This document shows, piece after piece, positions 22,000 to 32,217 of a DNA stretch of 64,000 nucleotides. The stretch's first letter is position 1; each line of letters starts with the position of its first letter. The DNA is from Saposhnikovia divaricata (lineage: Eukaryota; Streptophyta; Magnoliopsida; Apiales; Apiaceae). The stretch covers positions 102,726,580 through 102,790,579 of the forward strand of contig CM071595.1 in NCBI GenBank assembly GCA_036435485.1, read 5' to 3'. Below the pieces are notes generated by a model. It saw nothing but the letters and a program-made list of their open reading frames with translations, was not told where the DNA came from and ran no database searches. Made by a program: the position numbers and the translations under genes.

Positions 22000-24900
22000 A
22001 TGAGCAGAAAGAAAGTAGCGGATGTAGGCTTCCAGGCATCAAAGAGCATCGATTGGGATGGCATGGCCAAGATGCTCGTTTCTGATGAGGCTCGTAGAGA
22101 GTTTTATAATCTCCGTCGTGCTTTTGATGAAGTTAATACCACTCTTCAAACCAAGTTTAGTATGGTATTTCTTTCTTCATTCATTTCTCTCTCTCTATTC
22201 TTTTATACTCCCTCTGTGCCATCCAATTGTTTTATACTCCCCTCTGTTCCATCCAGTTGTTTACACTTTTGAAAAGATGTCTGACACGCATTTTAATTAT
22301 AGTTTTATAACTTATTCTTAAAATGGGCTTAAGGTTAAAACATTTACAATTTAAGGGTATATATGTAAATTACTATAAAAATTTATAGGAACAAATTTTT
22401 TTAACCTTCTTCCCTGAGGACAACCTCAGACCCAGTTTTCTCTTTTAAAATTTTCTTTTCTTGTATAAAAATTTAAACATTAACAAGAAAAAAAAATTAA
22501 AGATAAGTTATGGAACTATTCTTAAAATGCACCTTAAAATGCGTGTCGGACATCTTTTAAAAAGTGTAAACAGTTGGATGGGACGGAGGGAGTAATATAT
22601 TTGTACATGTGGGTTGTTTTATTTTTACTCGTATCTTGTGCTGTTTTTATGGAATATTTTGTGTTGAGAATGTAGCTGTTTTTGTCACGTGGGTTGAGCC
22701 TGTTTTTATAACATGCTTTGATACCATGTTAAGTAACCAACTCATTTAAAACCTTAAGGTGTTAGAGAAAGACCCTAAATGGATCTTATGCTATATTTCA
22801 GCACTCCCCCTCACTCGAAATCCCATTTTTTGGGTTGAAGAGTGGATCACGGACGCCCATCTTTTGGGGCAATAATTGTCTTCGTGTCCATAATAAATTG
22901 TGAGAATATTGGGGATGGCAGGAAGTCGAACTTGAGATCCCCGCCGAACCAAAGCTCTGATACCATGTTGAGAAGAGTCCTTCTAAAACTTTAAGGTGTT
23001 AGAAGAGGGTCCCAAATGGATCTTATGCTATATTTCAACAGAGCCACTATGTAATGTTGATAGGGGTGTGAGGATTTCATGGCCAGGCCGTGCTGGTTTC
23101 TTTGCTACATAAATTACACATTTGCATTATGCTCTATTGGAGAGTTAATTGCAATTTGCATTTCTTAAATTTGGCTCATTCTGACCTTAACTTCTACTTT
23201 TAGAAAATGAACTTCAACATCCCCTAGTTTTTGTTCGCGTTACAATTTACCCGCTTTTGAACTAATTCCAGCAATTCTTACCATTAAAGACAACATTTTA
23301 TGGCAATGAGTTGCCTCCTGTGATCAATATTTCGCTTTCACTAGCTTAGAAATTACTACAATCTCTTATGTGTAACTAGTAAATCTTCAACAATCTCTCA
23401 TTGCACTTAATTTCAAAGATTTGGGCAATTAAAATTGAAGTTATCAGGGAAAACTGTTAATATTTGGTCAAAAGGGTGCAAACTGTACTGAGATTATCGT
23501 TCATGATGAGGAAGTAACGTACTTTCCATCCACAATATTTGAAGACATGTCCATGCCTATACAAACTCGACAGAGTAAGATAGGTCGTCGTTGTATGAAT
23601 TGCGCATGTCCTTAGAGCCTCAAAGATTAAAGAAGCACTAGGGGTGTAATTTAAACCGAGCCAGCTCGAACTCGATTCAAAAAAGTGGGCTCGGCTCGAA
23701 CTCGGTATCGAGCTCGAGTTCGAACACATTTTCGGGCCCGATAAAACTCGAGTCGAGTTTTTTTGAGTTCGACTCGATAAACTCGATCTCGACTCGGCTC
23801 GAACTTGAACTCGATTAATTTTTTAATTATTTTAAAAAAAATAGTCATGTGCTTATTATTTAATGTGTCATCACTCAACTATTTATGAAAATTACTTTTA
23901 AAACTTAATTTGATATCTTTTTCATATATTATTTGCAATATTATATTATTAGTATCGTTAGTGAAATTTATGAAATAAATTTGTTCTAATATGAGAATAT
24001 GAGATATTCATTATACATTTTTATTAATAGTTTATAAAATTTTTATTGTAAAATTCAAATTGATAATTATTATTTTTAGTTATTAGCTCTTTTTCTTTGC
24101 AAAAATTTTAAAGTGCAAAACTTACATTTCAATTTTTTTTTTAAAAATGTAATTTTAAAAGAACGAGAAGAAACAATATAGCATAGTACATAAAAATTTA
24201 ATTTTAAAAGAACGAGAAGAAACAATATAGCATACTACATAAACTTGTAAAAAATAGTTAAAATGAAGGCTTTCTCTTTCGCGCAATAGATTATGGATGA
24301 GTAAAGACTAAATATTTGCCACTAGTCACTGGACAACAAATGTGCAAATGATGGATTTTAGGCTTGAAAACTCGATAAAAACTTGGAAACTCATTTAAAA
24401 ACGAGAAAATGACCAAATTACATCATTTTTCCAAGGAAACTGCCCGAAATACCCATTTGCGGGAGAAGCCGCCCTTTTTACCCACGGAGTACGCATGCTG
24501 GTCATGCGTGGCTTGGAATACGCATTTCCATGATGCGTATCTCAAGTTACGCATTCCCAGCATGCGTATTGACGTCAGATGACGTCATTTATTCACAGAC
24601 ATGAACGGAGCTCAGACGACGAAAAATGCGACTGAAAATCACCTCCAACCGTCCAGCCGATTCAGGCCACCTCCACAAAAAATAAGCACATCAAAATGAT
24701 GCCCAGTCATGTCTTTACATATTGACATATTCAGTTGAAGAGTTTTGGCCCCGCAGGGGCTTGTATGAGCTAATCGGAAAACAAATCGGAAAAATTGGAT
24801 CGAAACGGGGCTTTTAAATACGGGGAAATAAATGGAAATCTACAATTATAGAGTTGTTGAGGAAGTGAACACGAGTCGTTTGGTTTATAGTATGGTACTG

Positions 24901-27900
24901 GAAGAAGCCGGAAGAAGACGGAACTGATTGGTCAAATATTTCGCCGGAAAAACGACGATAGTGGAGATAGACGACGATGAACAGTAATCTCGACTACGCA
25001 TCTTCAAAATTCGTCTCCAGTCCCACGCATATGTATCATGCGTATTCTTGGTTACTATTGACGACCCTGAATTCAATTTAACAAAGGTCACGCATTGTTA
25101 GAATGCGTGTACCCTATACGCATGTCCAAAATGCGTGGTCCGTGGGTAAAAAGGGCGGACGATTCTCGCTGTAGGCATTTTGGGCGGTGGGAATTAATTG
25201 GTGGGTAGTTTGGTATCTCACCCTTTAAAAACTCGATAAGTTCGAAAGCTCGTTTAAAAACTCGATAAGCTCGATAACAGCTCGAACTCTACTTATATAG
25301 TAAACGAGTCGAGTTCGAACACAAATTTCAGGCTCGATAAATTTTAAGTTCGACTCGCTTCGGAAAAAAAAAAGCTCGAACTCGAATTTGACAAGCACAA
25401 ACTCGACTCGAATTGCACCACTGAAGCATCCAATATCTATAAATAAAATCGAAACTGTTGATGGGAGGTTTAAATTCCTTCACCTTGCCAATGTCCTCCA
25501 ACATAGCTCAATGCAAGGTGGCACAAAGGGGTTCAAAATGAAGTGATGTTCGTATACCAAAATGGGAAACATAGCCTCTAGTGCATGAACAACTGCATTA
25601 AGTTGGTACCATTACCAATCACACCTGAATACCTCATGTTATTTACAGTACTGCTGTAATGCAACCATAGATTTGATGCTTGTCTTTGTCGATATCTAAT
25701 ATCTAAATATACATATGAATTGTCTTTTTCAAGTTTATAGAAGTTAGAAGAGTTATTGCAAAGTCAATCCGTGTGCCTGAAAGTGTAATTAGTTACTGAT
25801 CTGTTATTTCTTTTGTTTGCACAGATTGACTAATGGTTGTATACTGTATGACTTTTTCCATTTCTTCTTAATTGACAATACTTGTTATTGAAATTGCCTG
25901 AGTATGATCCTCAAATCTTATCTCAATTTGCTAAATATATCTCAAAACTCTTGTGACATCGGGTCGAGAAAGCCTAGGGGCAGACCGTTTATGTCCTTAA
26001 AAAGTAAAACTTTATATATATATATATATACAATGGGTCCTCTTCTACAGCCACAGTTGGATATTTTTGAATATTGATCCAACCCATCTATAACCATCCA
26101 CTAAAGATATGGACGGCTGGGATTTAAAAGTATGCGCTATATTATATAGCGTAGTACGCTATATTATACAGCGTAAGCCTTTTTACCTTTTTATCCCTAA
26201 ATCTGCCACGTGCCGGTTTAAACTTACGTTATATAATATAGCGTAATACGCTATATTATATAGCGTAAACGGTTTTTTTTGACGAAACCGGGTTTATTCA
26301 CACAGAACATCATATAGCGTATTGTGGTTCATATACATTATTTTACAAAACATTAAGTTAGCAAATCATCCACAAACCACCGGACATCGCAAATCCACCG
26401 GAATCGGAAGTAAATCATCATCAATTTCATCATTTCTTCATATAAAGTGAGTAATTTCGTGTCTATTTCTTGTATCTAGATGTACAACATACATTCGCGC
26501 CTTACATTTTGTTCTACCAAGAGAATCTCTTTTTCTCTTTTTTTTGGGAACTTCATCTTCATCATCCAAAGATTTTGAGGCTAATCTCCCACCCTTTCGA
26601 CATATATACAAACGTGAACAAATCTTGTTATTTTTTGAACGTTTATGTGTAGTTCTAATTATTACTTCAAAACCAATACGCCTACCATAATCTCTATAGA
26701 ACCTCTCCGCTTCATCTAAACTATCGAATAATTGACCAACACATGGGCAAACATCATTCAAATCATCCAAAGAAACACCATTCTCAACATCTTCAACATC
26801 ATCAACATCATCACCATCATCAACAACATCATAGACAACATCACCATCACCATCACCTTCATCATTCTTAACATCTTCATTATTATCATCATCAAGATCT
26901 ATTATTTTAGGTGTGTGTGGACTTTTGTTAACATCTTCATTTTCTACCTCAATCTCAATCTTACTAGGTGTCTTATTAGGAGATTTTAACTTTGAAAAAA
27001 TGAAAGAAGCCATGGGTTAAATAGAGAGCTAACCTTAAATTCCAAACTCAATCTTCAAAAATCTTAATTTGGGATTGGTACTCCAAGCTCAATCTTCAAA
27101 ATCTTCAAATTTGGGTAAGATTTGACAAATAAACTAAGATTGGTAAAGTAGAAATAGGTATAGATTGGTGTAGATTAAGTTTGTAATGGTGTAAAATATA
27201 TCTCCAAATGATTTAAGATTGGGTATAAACTCAAGAACACTCTTGAAATGATATTTCAAAACATGAAGGGCTGTTTGAGCTGAAATTGGTGTAGTTCTCG
27301 GCTAAGATATATAATAGAGCGGAACAGATTAAGGGTAAAATGGGAATATTTGTTATGCTATATTATATAGCGTATTACGCTCTATTATAGAGCGTATACG
27401 CTATATTATATAGTGTAACTCTTGTTCATCCTGATCGTTGACTGGACGTTTTAATGGTATAAGATGGGTTGGTTGGATATATTAAAATATCCAACTGTGG
27501 CTGGTGACCAGTTTTCTATATATATATATATATGCCGTTGCTCCATAAAGAACACTCTTATATAAAGAACACTATGGAATCATTTATTCTAATAGATCCA
27601 ATGGCCCCGCCAGGGGCACCCAATACATTTTTTTTTTTTTTATCCTCTTTCCATTCAGGAAAAAAAAAATCACTGTTCACTGGCGACGTCATCATGAACA
27701 GTGATTTTTTTTTTTGCTGAATGGATAGAGGGTAAAAAAATAAGAACTTTTTGTATTGAGTGCCATGACGGAACTCTTAGATTAGATTAAATATGAGTGT
27801 TATAATGGTGTTCTTTATTGTTCTTCATATAAGGTGTGTTCTTCATGGAGTGCAACTCTCTCTATATATATATATATGAGAAAAAGGATCCTACAATTAA

Positions 27901-30487
27901 CTTTAGGAGGATTTCCTAAAGTTAACCATCAAAACTACGTAGTTTTGATTCATTTTTATCTTTTATTTAAGGGAAATGCTAACCATAGCCCTTAGGGCTA
28001 TGGTTAAGCATTAAATACTCTTATATTTTCAACATCTTTTGTATGGTTTTTAGTTGTTTTTAGTTTTTCAATGTCTCTTTGCAACACTAATTTAATTTTC
28101 CAAGTAATGATAATGGACCCCTCTGCATTCACATTAATTTCCAACGATAAAAACATTCCAAATTCCTAAATAATCATATTGAATTTCGTGCAAAATTGAT
28201 GTATTAAGTGCAAAACTGATATATTAAATGCATTTATCCATCTACATTAATGCTTAACCATAGCCCTAAGGGCTATGTTTAGCATTACCCTTTATTTAAA
28301 AGAGCCCCGCAGGGCATCAATGACCATGCTTATGTGTTTTTATTTTAATGGTTAACTTTAGAAAATTATTTAAAGGTAACTTCAAGCTCCCTTTACCCTC
28401 TCTCTCTCTATATATATATAATAGCTCTAAAATGGTAGTCATGTGGTCTGTGACTTTTGTAGGAACCAGAACCTGTGGACTGGGAATACTACAGGAAGGG
28501 AATTGGCTCTCGCTTGGTTGATATGTACAAGGAAGCATATGATAGTATTTCCCAATACTTTGCTTGTGTATTATATATTGTTTGCATATTTTTTTATTAT
28601 CTCCGATCCTGTTTATGGATTTTTATATCTAGGCACTCCTAGATCATGATTCCACGTGAGTACCTCTGCTTCATTAAACTGATATGGTGATTTATCAGAA
28701 AATGTAGTAAATTAAAGTAGAAAAGTCGCTGGGATCAGAGATGTATGATTTTATTTTTTGAATCTTGATTATTCGTATTGTAAATAAATAGCTACAAGAA
28801 TACAAGATATGATGATATTTGAGAAAGAGAGAAGTGGTAGAGAACACCGGATTTCATCGTTGTTTTAGAGGAAATTAACTCGTGGCTAGCCAAATATGCA
28901 ATAGGTAGGTGAAGTTTTCTCCAAACGTAATTAGTTGTTATTGACCCCTCGTTTCAATTTATCTAATTCTCTCTATGATAGCTCATCTATATTTTGCACT
29001 TGTGTTTTATCGTTGTTATTCTTTTTTTTTTTTTTTTGTGTTTAATTTTTGTTTTTCAGTTGGCATTTTCTGCTTTTGTTACACACTGATGGAGATAGGG
29101 ATGACAGCCAGGAACATCCTTTTTGTAACTCTGTTCCGTGGTAGCTTCTATAGTTACCGAAAGGACTTGTTGAGTAATAAATAAAATGTGCATTACTTGT
29201 GAAATCAATAGTTTGAAAGAACTTGTTATGGGTCTATACTCTATCGCACTTGTAAAGTTTAGCTGTTTCAGAATATCATTTCACTTGCTGGTTAGCTGAA
29301 GATCTTTTACAGTCAGTTTCTGTAGAGACAGCTAGTAAAAATTTCTCAGTTGCTCTACTTTGGCCTAACTTTGAGGGTTGAAACTTAAGGTAGGAAATGT
29401 TGATTAACTGCTTTTAATAATTTAATTTTTCCCCAGCACCCCTGCCCACAGTTAACGGAGAACTTTGCGTTGAGGTCGTCAATAATCCTATGGCGTTGAC
29501 GTCATGTTGTTTCGTTCTTACATGATCCATTTCTTACTGTCCTACACCCACACATTTTCCTTTGGGTTTTCTTGTAATCACAATGTAATTGACATCTTTG
29601 AAGTGAAATTAATTATTAGTTCTTTACAGGCGTTGAAATTCCCAAGTATGTGGACGAGGTGACTCCTGAATACAAACCCAAGTTTGATAAACTGGTTAGA
29701 GCTCCTTTCATTGTTTTTCCTCACTCTATCAGCATACGTAATGGTCACGTGTCAGCAGATTCACTTTACTATTGCAGAGGAAAAGTGTTTCTACGAGGAA
29801 ATGAACTTTTAAACATGCTCATGCCAGTTGTACGACATTGTAGAAACTCCAGAAGAATATATGTTTCTAGAAAGCTAGATGAAACTAATGATAATTTCAG
29901 TCTAAGATGAATCACTTTACAGAATGTGTAAATATATATAAGAGAAAACATGTTATTTACTATTTAGTAAGCTGCATTGTTCCTGGACTTTGGATTATGG
30001 GATAGATTTAACTGAAGTTTTGTTTGTTTGGACTTGGCTAGTTGGTAGAATTGAAAGAAGCAGAACAGCAATCCTTGAAGGAGTCTGAAAGACTAGAAAA
30101 AGAAATTGCAGACGTCCAAGAGTTGAAGGTAAGAGTAGTTCCATTGTGTTTTTTGGTATAAATCTGTCATTTGGTTTTCTGTTCTATTAGTTAAAAGAAC
30201 ATACTGCCATTATGGTAAAATTTGCTGTAGCTATGGTAAATATTTACCCTTTTTTTTTACTGAGGTGCTAACTAACCTAATAACTTAATTGTACACTCAT
30301 CACCTTTACTTTTACTGTGTTGTCAATTTTTGAATATGGCTATTCTATTTATCTTATTATCTCACTAGTTTTTCTGTTACTACAGAAAAAGCTCAGTACC
30401 ATGACTGCGGATGAGTACTTTGCAAAGCATCCAGAGCTAAAGAAGAAGTTTGATGATGAAATTCGAAATGATTATTGGGGCTATTAA
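22000..30487 (+). CDS. ATPQ: ATP synthase subunit d, mitochondrial (5 exons, 166 aa)
   Basis: Peripheral-stalk subunit d of the mitochondrial F1Fo ATP synthase, part of the stator. Coding exons read by eye: 22000-22164, 28463-28544, 29630-29694, 30042-30128, 30386-30487. All introns are GT..AG and phases agree (0, 1, 0, 0). The product starts MSRKKVADVGFQAS, with conserved IDWDGMAK, DEARREFYNLRRAFDEVN, EPEPVDWEYYRKGIG, VEIPKYVDEVTPEYKPKFD, EAEQQSLKESERLEKEIADV and ADEYFAKHPELKKKFDDEIR, ending NDYWGY. This matches plant ATPQ along its whole length (about 168 aa in Arabidopsis). The exon 2/3 Ser codon is split (A + GC). Intron 1 is 6.3 kb and full of transposons. AATAAA-type signals lie near 30563. 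No stop or frameshift is seen, so the gene is probably functional. Confidence 0.95.
22208..22592. mobile_element. Stowaway-type (Tc1/mariner) MITE in intron 1
   Basis: Left end CTCCCTCTGTGCCATCCAATTG and right end inverse of CTCCCTCCGTCCCATCCAAC, flanked by TA on both sides (22206-22207, 22593-22594). The CTCCCTCCGT terminus and TA duplication are diagnostic of Stowaway. The subterminal TGTTTACACTTTTGAAAAGATG at 22258 is also inverted at the right. The left end is duplicated locally (22208 and 22236). Confidence 0.85.
22709..23046. mobile_element. TRIM-like unit: two direct repeats of about 90 bp
   Basis: 22709-22803 and 22958-23046 are imperfect direct repeats sharing TGATACCATGTT, ACTTTAAGGTGTTAGA-like sequence and AAATGGATCTTATGCTATAT. 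About 155 bp without an ORF lies between them. Short terminal direct repeats around a noncoding core suggest a TRIM-type element, but no PBS or target duplication was established. Confidence 0.4.
23639..25423. mobile_element. CTCGA-rich nonautonomous DNA transposon in intron 1
   Basis: Terminal inverted repeats: TAGGGGTGTAATT at the left and CAGTGGTGCAATT (inverse) at the right. Subterminal regions on both sides are dense in CTCGA/TCGAG words such as GAGCTCGAGTTCGAACAC. AAGCA flanks both ends, though a full 8-bp duplication is not visible, so assignment to hAT is tentative. It has no transposase ORF. A second element is inserted in it at 24403-25223. Confidence 0.65.
24403..25223. mobile_element. 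MULE-type MITE (821 bp) nested in the CTCGA-rich element
   Basis: Flanked by an exact 9-bp duplication TTTAAAAAC (24394-24402 and 25224-25232), the length made by Mutator-like transposases. Ends are imperfect inverted repeats: GACCAAATTAC..CTGCCCGAAATACCC and, 24465-24487 versus 25139-25160, CCGCCCTTTTTACCCACGG. Subterminal arms carry seven ACGCAT-N7-ATGCGT hairpins (see findings). GGCCCCGCAGGGGC is at 24747-24760. There is no significant ORF. Confidence 0.8.
26034..27517. mobile_element. MULE-like element with captured FAR1 domain, in intron 1
   Basis: Long inverted termini: 26034-26100 and 27450-27517 share CAGCCACAGTTGGATATTTT and then CCAACCCATCT with TATAACCAT. Both sides lie in TA repeats, so the target duplication cannot be read. 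Subterminal arrays of the palindrome CGCTATATTATATAGCG occur at 26143-26280 and 27355-27415. The interior holds one truncated FAR1-type ORF. Confidence 0.7.
26438..27013 (-). pseudogene. Truncated FAR1/FHY3-type DNA-binding domain protein (191 aa)
   Basis: Minus strand, Met at 27013. An acidic Asp-rich N-terminus (about 40-80) is followed by a FAR1 domain: VGQLFDSLDEAERFYRDYGR, IGFEVIIRTTHKRS, ICSRLYICRKGGR, then a basic KKKRKRDSLGRTKCKARMYV and a conserved-looking His at the end. FAR1 (WRKY-GCM1 zinc finger) domains begin many MULE transposases and the derived plant FHY3/FAR1 factors. Here the frame ends soon after the domain, with no MULE transposase core or SWIM finger, so this is a fragment inside a transposon. 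It lies antisense in intron 1 of ATPQ. Whether it is expressed is unknown. Confidence 0.75.
27532..27856. mobile_element. Fold-back MITE copy 2 (GCTCCAT..ATGGAG family)
   Basis: Left GTTGCTCCATAAAGAACAC and right inverse GTTGCACTCCATGAAGAACAC. GGCCCCGCCAGGGGCACC is at 27603-27620; the central hairpin is CACTGTTCACTGGCGACGTC with its inverse ATGAACAGTG. It sits in a TA microsatellite and shares layout with copy 1 at 19391. Confidence 0.78.
27879..28402. mobile_element. Fold-back MITE (GTTAACTTTAG family), host of a nested element
   Basis: Inverted arms contain CCTAAAGTTAACCATCAAAA (left) and TTTTAATGGTTAACTTTAG (right), with further pairing outward. A 320-bp element is nested at 27971-28290. 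GCCCCGCAGGGC lies at 28304-28315. Removing the nested element leaves about 195 bp. Confidence 0.65.
27971..28290. mobile_element. 320-bp MITE with 9-bp target duplication TTTATTTAA
   Basis: Exact TTTATTTAA at 27962-27970 and 28291-28299. Termini GGGAAATGCTAACCATAGCC and inverse GGGTAATGCTAAACATAGCC. Each end is also a small palindrome: ACCATAGCCC, TTA, then its inverse. A 9-bp duplication points to Mutator-type transposition. No ORF. Confidence 0.82.
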
Positions 30488-31970
30488 ACCTATGTTCGAG
30501 TTATCTCTACATGGCTAAGAAACCTTTTTTTGGCTCCATTTGTTTGTTTTAGATTTCCAGAAATAAATAAAGGGAAAATAGAGATGGCAATGTTATGTTT
30601 TCTGGTATTTTGAGGTAAACTGTATTGTATCCTACCTGCAGTTTTTTAGAGTTCAGTTTGGTGAGAGAGTGTATTGAAATTTGAGTCCAGGTTTTGTCAT
30701 CCAGACAAAGGGACAGTTCCTTGTATGCTTAGTTCAAATAATTAATATCTATCTGTTAGCGTGGGTTTATATAATAAAGGATTTAATATCAAATTACAAG
30801 AGCTGGAATTGTAACCCTAGCTTTATTAGATCTGGTCTTTATTGTGCACATACTGGGTGTGTTTTAACATATGCCACAATATTAATCTCTACAGTGGTGG
30901 TCACCTTGAAGTTTCCTAGCTCTTGTATATTGTAATTTATAATTTGTAAGATTCAGCTATCGAAATTTGTGAGTTCAAGCCTTCAAGGATCTAATATAAA
31001 ATTACAAGAGCTGGAATTGCTGCAATATACTGTGGAGTTGAAACAATTTTATTTTTTATAATAGTGATGGACGAACACAGTATGAATAATAAGTGCCCCG
31101 TTATCCCTGTGGTTTGTGCGCCATTGGTAGGATTGCAGTTATAGTCTAAGGGGTTCGGTCTATGTTTGCTGTGGTAAACTATCCGTCCCGTTTTGTTGAA
31201 AGTTTCTGCGGTACGTGAATAATAAATTTATGGTGCAAAAACAAGGAAGGGTATTTTAGTAATTTACCCGTACCATGGAAAGTTTATACGGTACGATGCA
31301 AATTTTATTTTTAATTTAGAACCATTGGATAGTTGATCCTACGGCTTGAAAACCGTTTGTTGTAAAATGACACAACAGCAAACGTAGGCTATTGACCATT
31401 CTCCATAATCTACAAGGTTAGTTTTAGTTTAATTCACCTAAAACTTAATTAATCAACTAGTTTCTTTGATTTTGGCCTTGAAACAATTTTATTTGTAATT
31501 TTCATTCTTTCGTGCGGTCCATTTGTATCCTTTAAACAAAAAGTTTCGTCATCTTTCCTTATGATTTTCCTTGTTTAACCACTCTCGTTCTTTTTTCTTT
31601 TTGCTTAATGTATGTCACTATTTTGATGTTAATGTAATTATGCGATTATTATTTAGTTGTGTATCTTGAATCAAGGATTTTGGGGAAATTAACATCTCTA
31701 CCTCTGTAAAAAAATAAAGGTAAAATTGGGTACATCTTATCCTTTCCAAACATGTTCTCCGAGCAAATTATATTTAGTTTGTTTCGATTTAAACATAAAT
31801 TTTCTCAAAACTTTTGTATTAAAAAAAAAAAAGATTTAGAAAGATAAAAACGGACCCGATGAACTAGAAGTCAGCAACTGAAGACTTTCCAATCTTCCAT
31901 GACCACAGTAGCGAGTAGCTAAGCTAGTAGGAACAAGTGCAAGCTACAGGATTACAGATTTACAGGAAGC
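30488..31970. other. ATPQ 3' UTR and intergenic region
   Basis: The 3' UTR with AATAAA-like sequence near 30563 is followed by AT-rich DNA. A direct repeat ATTACAAGAGCTGGAATTG occurs at about 30795 and 31002. No other gene or element is recognised up to the SINE. Confidence 0.6.
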
Positions 31971-32190
31971 AGATGCATCTGTAACTCAAGGGGTTGAGTT
32001 GGCACAGTGGTAAGTGCCCGATCCGTGAACCGTGAGGTCACGGATTCGACTCCTGCCGGGGGTAAAAAAAACCGGAAACAATCTCTCTATCTTTGTGTAG
32101 GGGCATGATTGCGTATATCCCTGCTCATGCGGGATATACTGAGTACGTTGTGTTGTGGTGTGTTGTGTTTTTAGATGCATCTGTAACTCA
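31971..32190 (+). mobile_element. tRNA-derived SINE with 18-bp target duplication
   Basis: AGATGCATCTGTAACTCA occurs at 31971-31988 and 32173-32190. Between them lies a 184-bp SINE: box A TGGCACAGTGG (about 31999-32009), box B GATTCGACTCC (about 32043-32053), and a 3' end ACTGAGTACGTTGTGTTGTG with a T-rich tail, as in plant SINEs. It lies 27 bp before the hydrolase start codon, so it may be part of that gene's 5' UTR or promoter. Confidence 0.88.
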
Positions 32191-32217
32191 GCAAGGCGAA
32201 CACAGATCTCTACAAAC

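Noticed and set aside
22000..22272. Unspliced 90-codon reading of ATPQ exon 1
   Set aside because: Homology stops at the GT donor at 22165 and resumes at 28463; the extra codons are intron.
23639..25423. Firm hAT assignment for the CTCGA-rich element
   Set aside because: Ends resemble hAT-like TAGGGGTG termini, but an 8-bp target duplication could not be found; only AAGCA is shared.
26438..27013. Functional FHY3/FAR1 transcription factor gene
   Set aside because: The frame ends right after the FAR1 domain and lies within terminal inverted repeats; no transposase-derived core or SWIM finger.
31989..32060. tRNA gene
   Set aside because: Boxes A and B are present, but the sequence does not close into an acceptor stem and is embedded in a SINE with an 18-bp target duplication and a T-rich 3' end.
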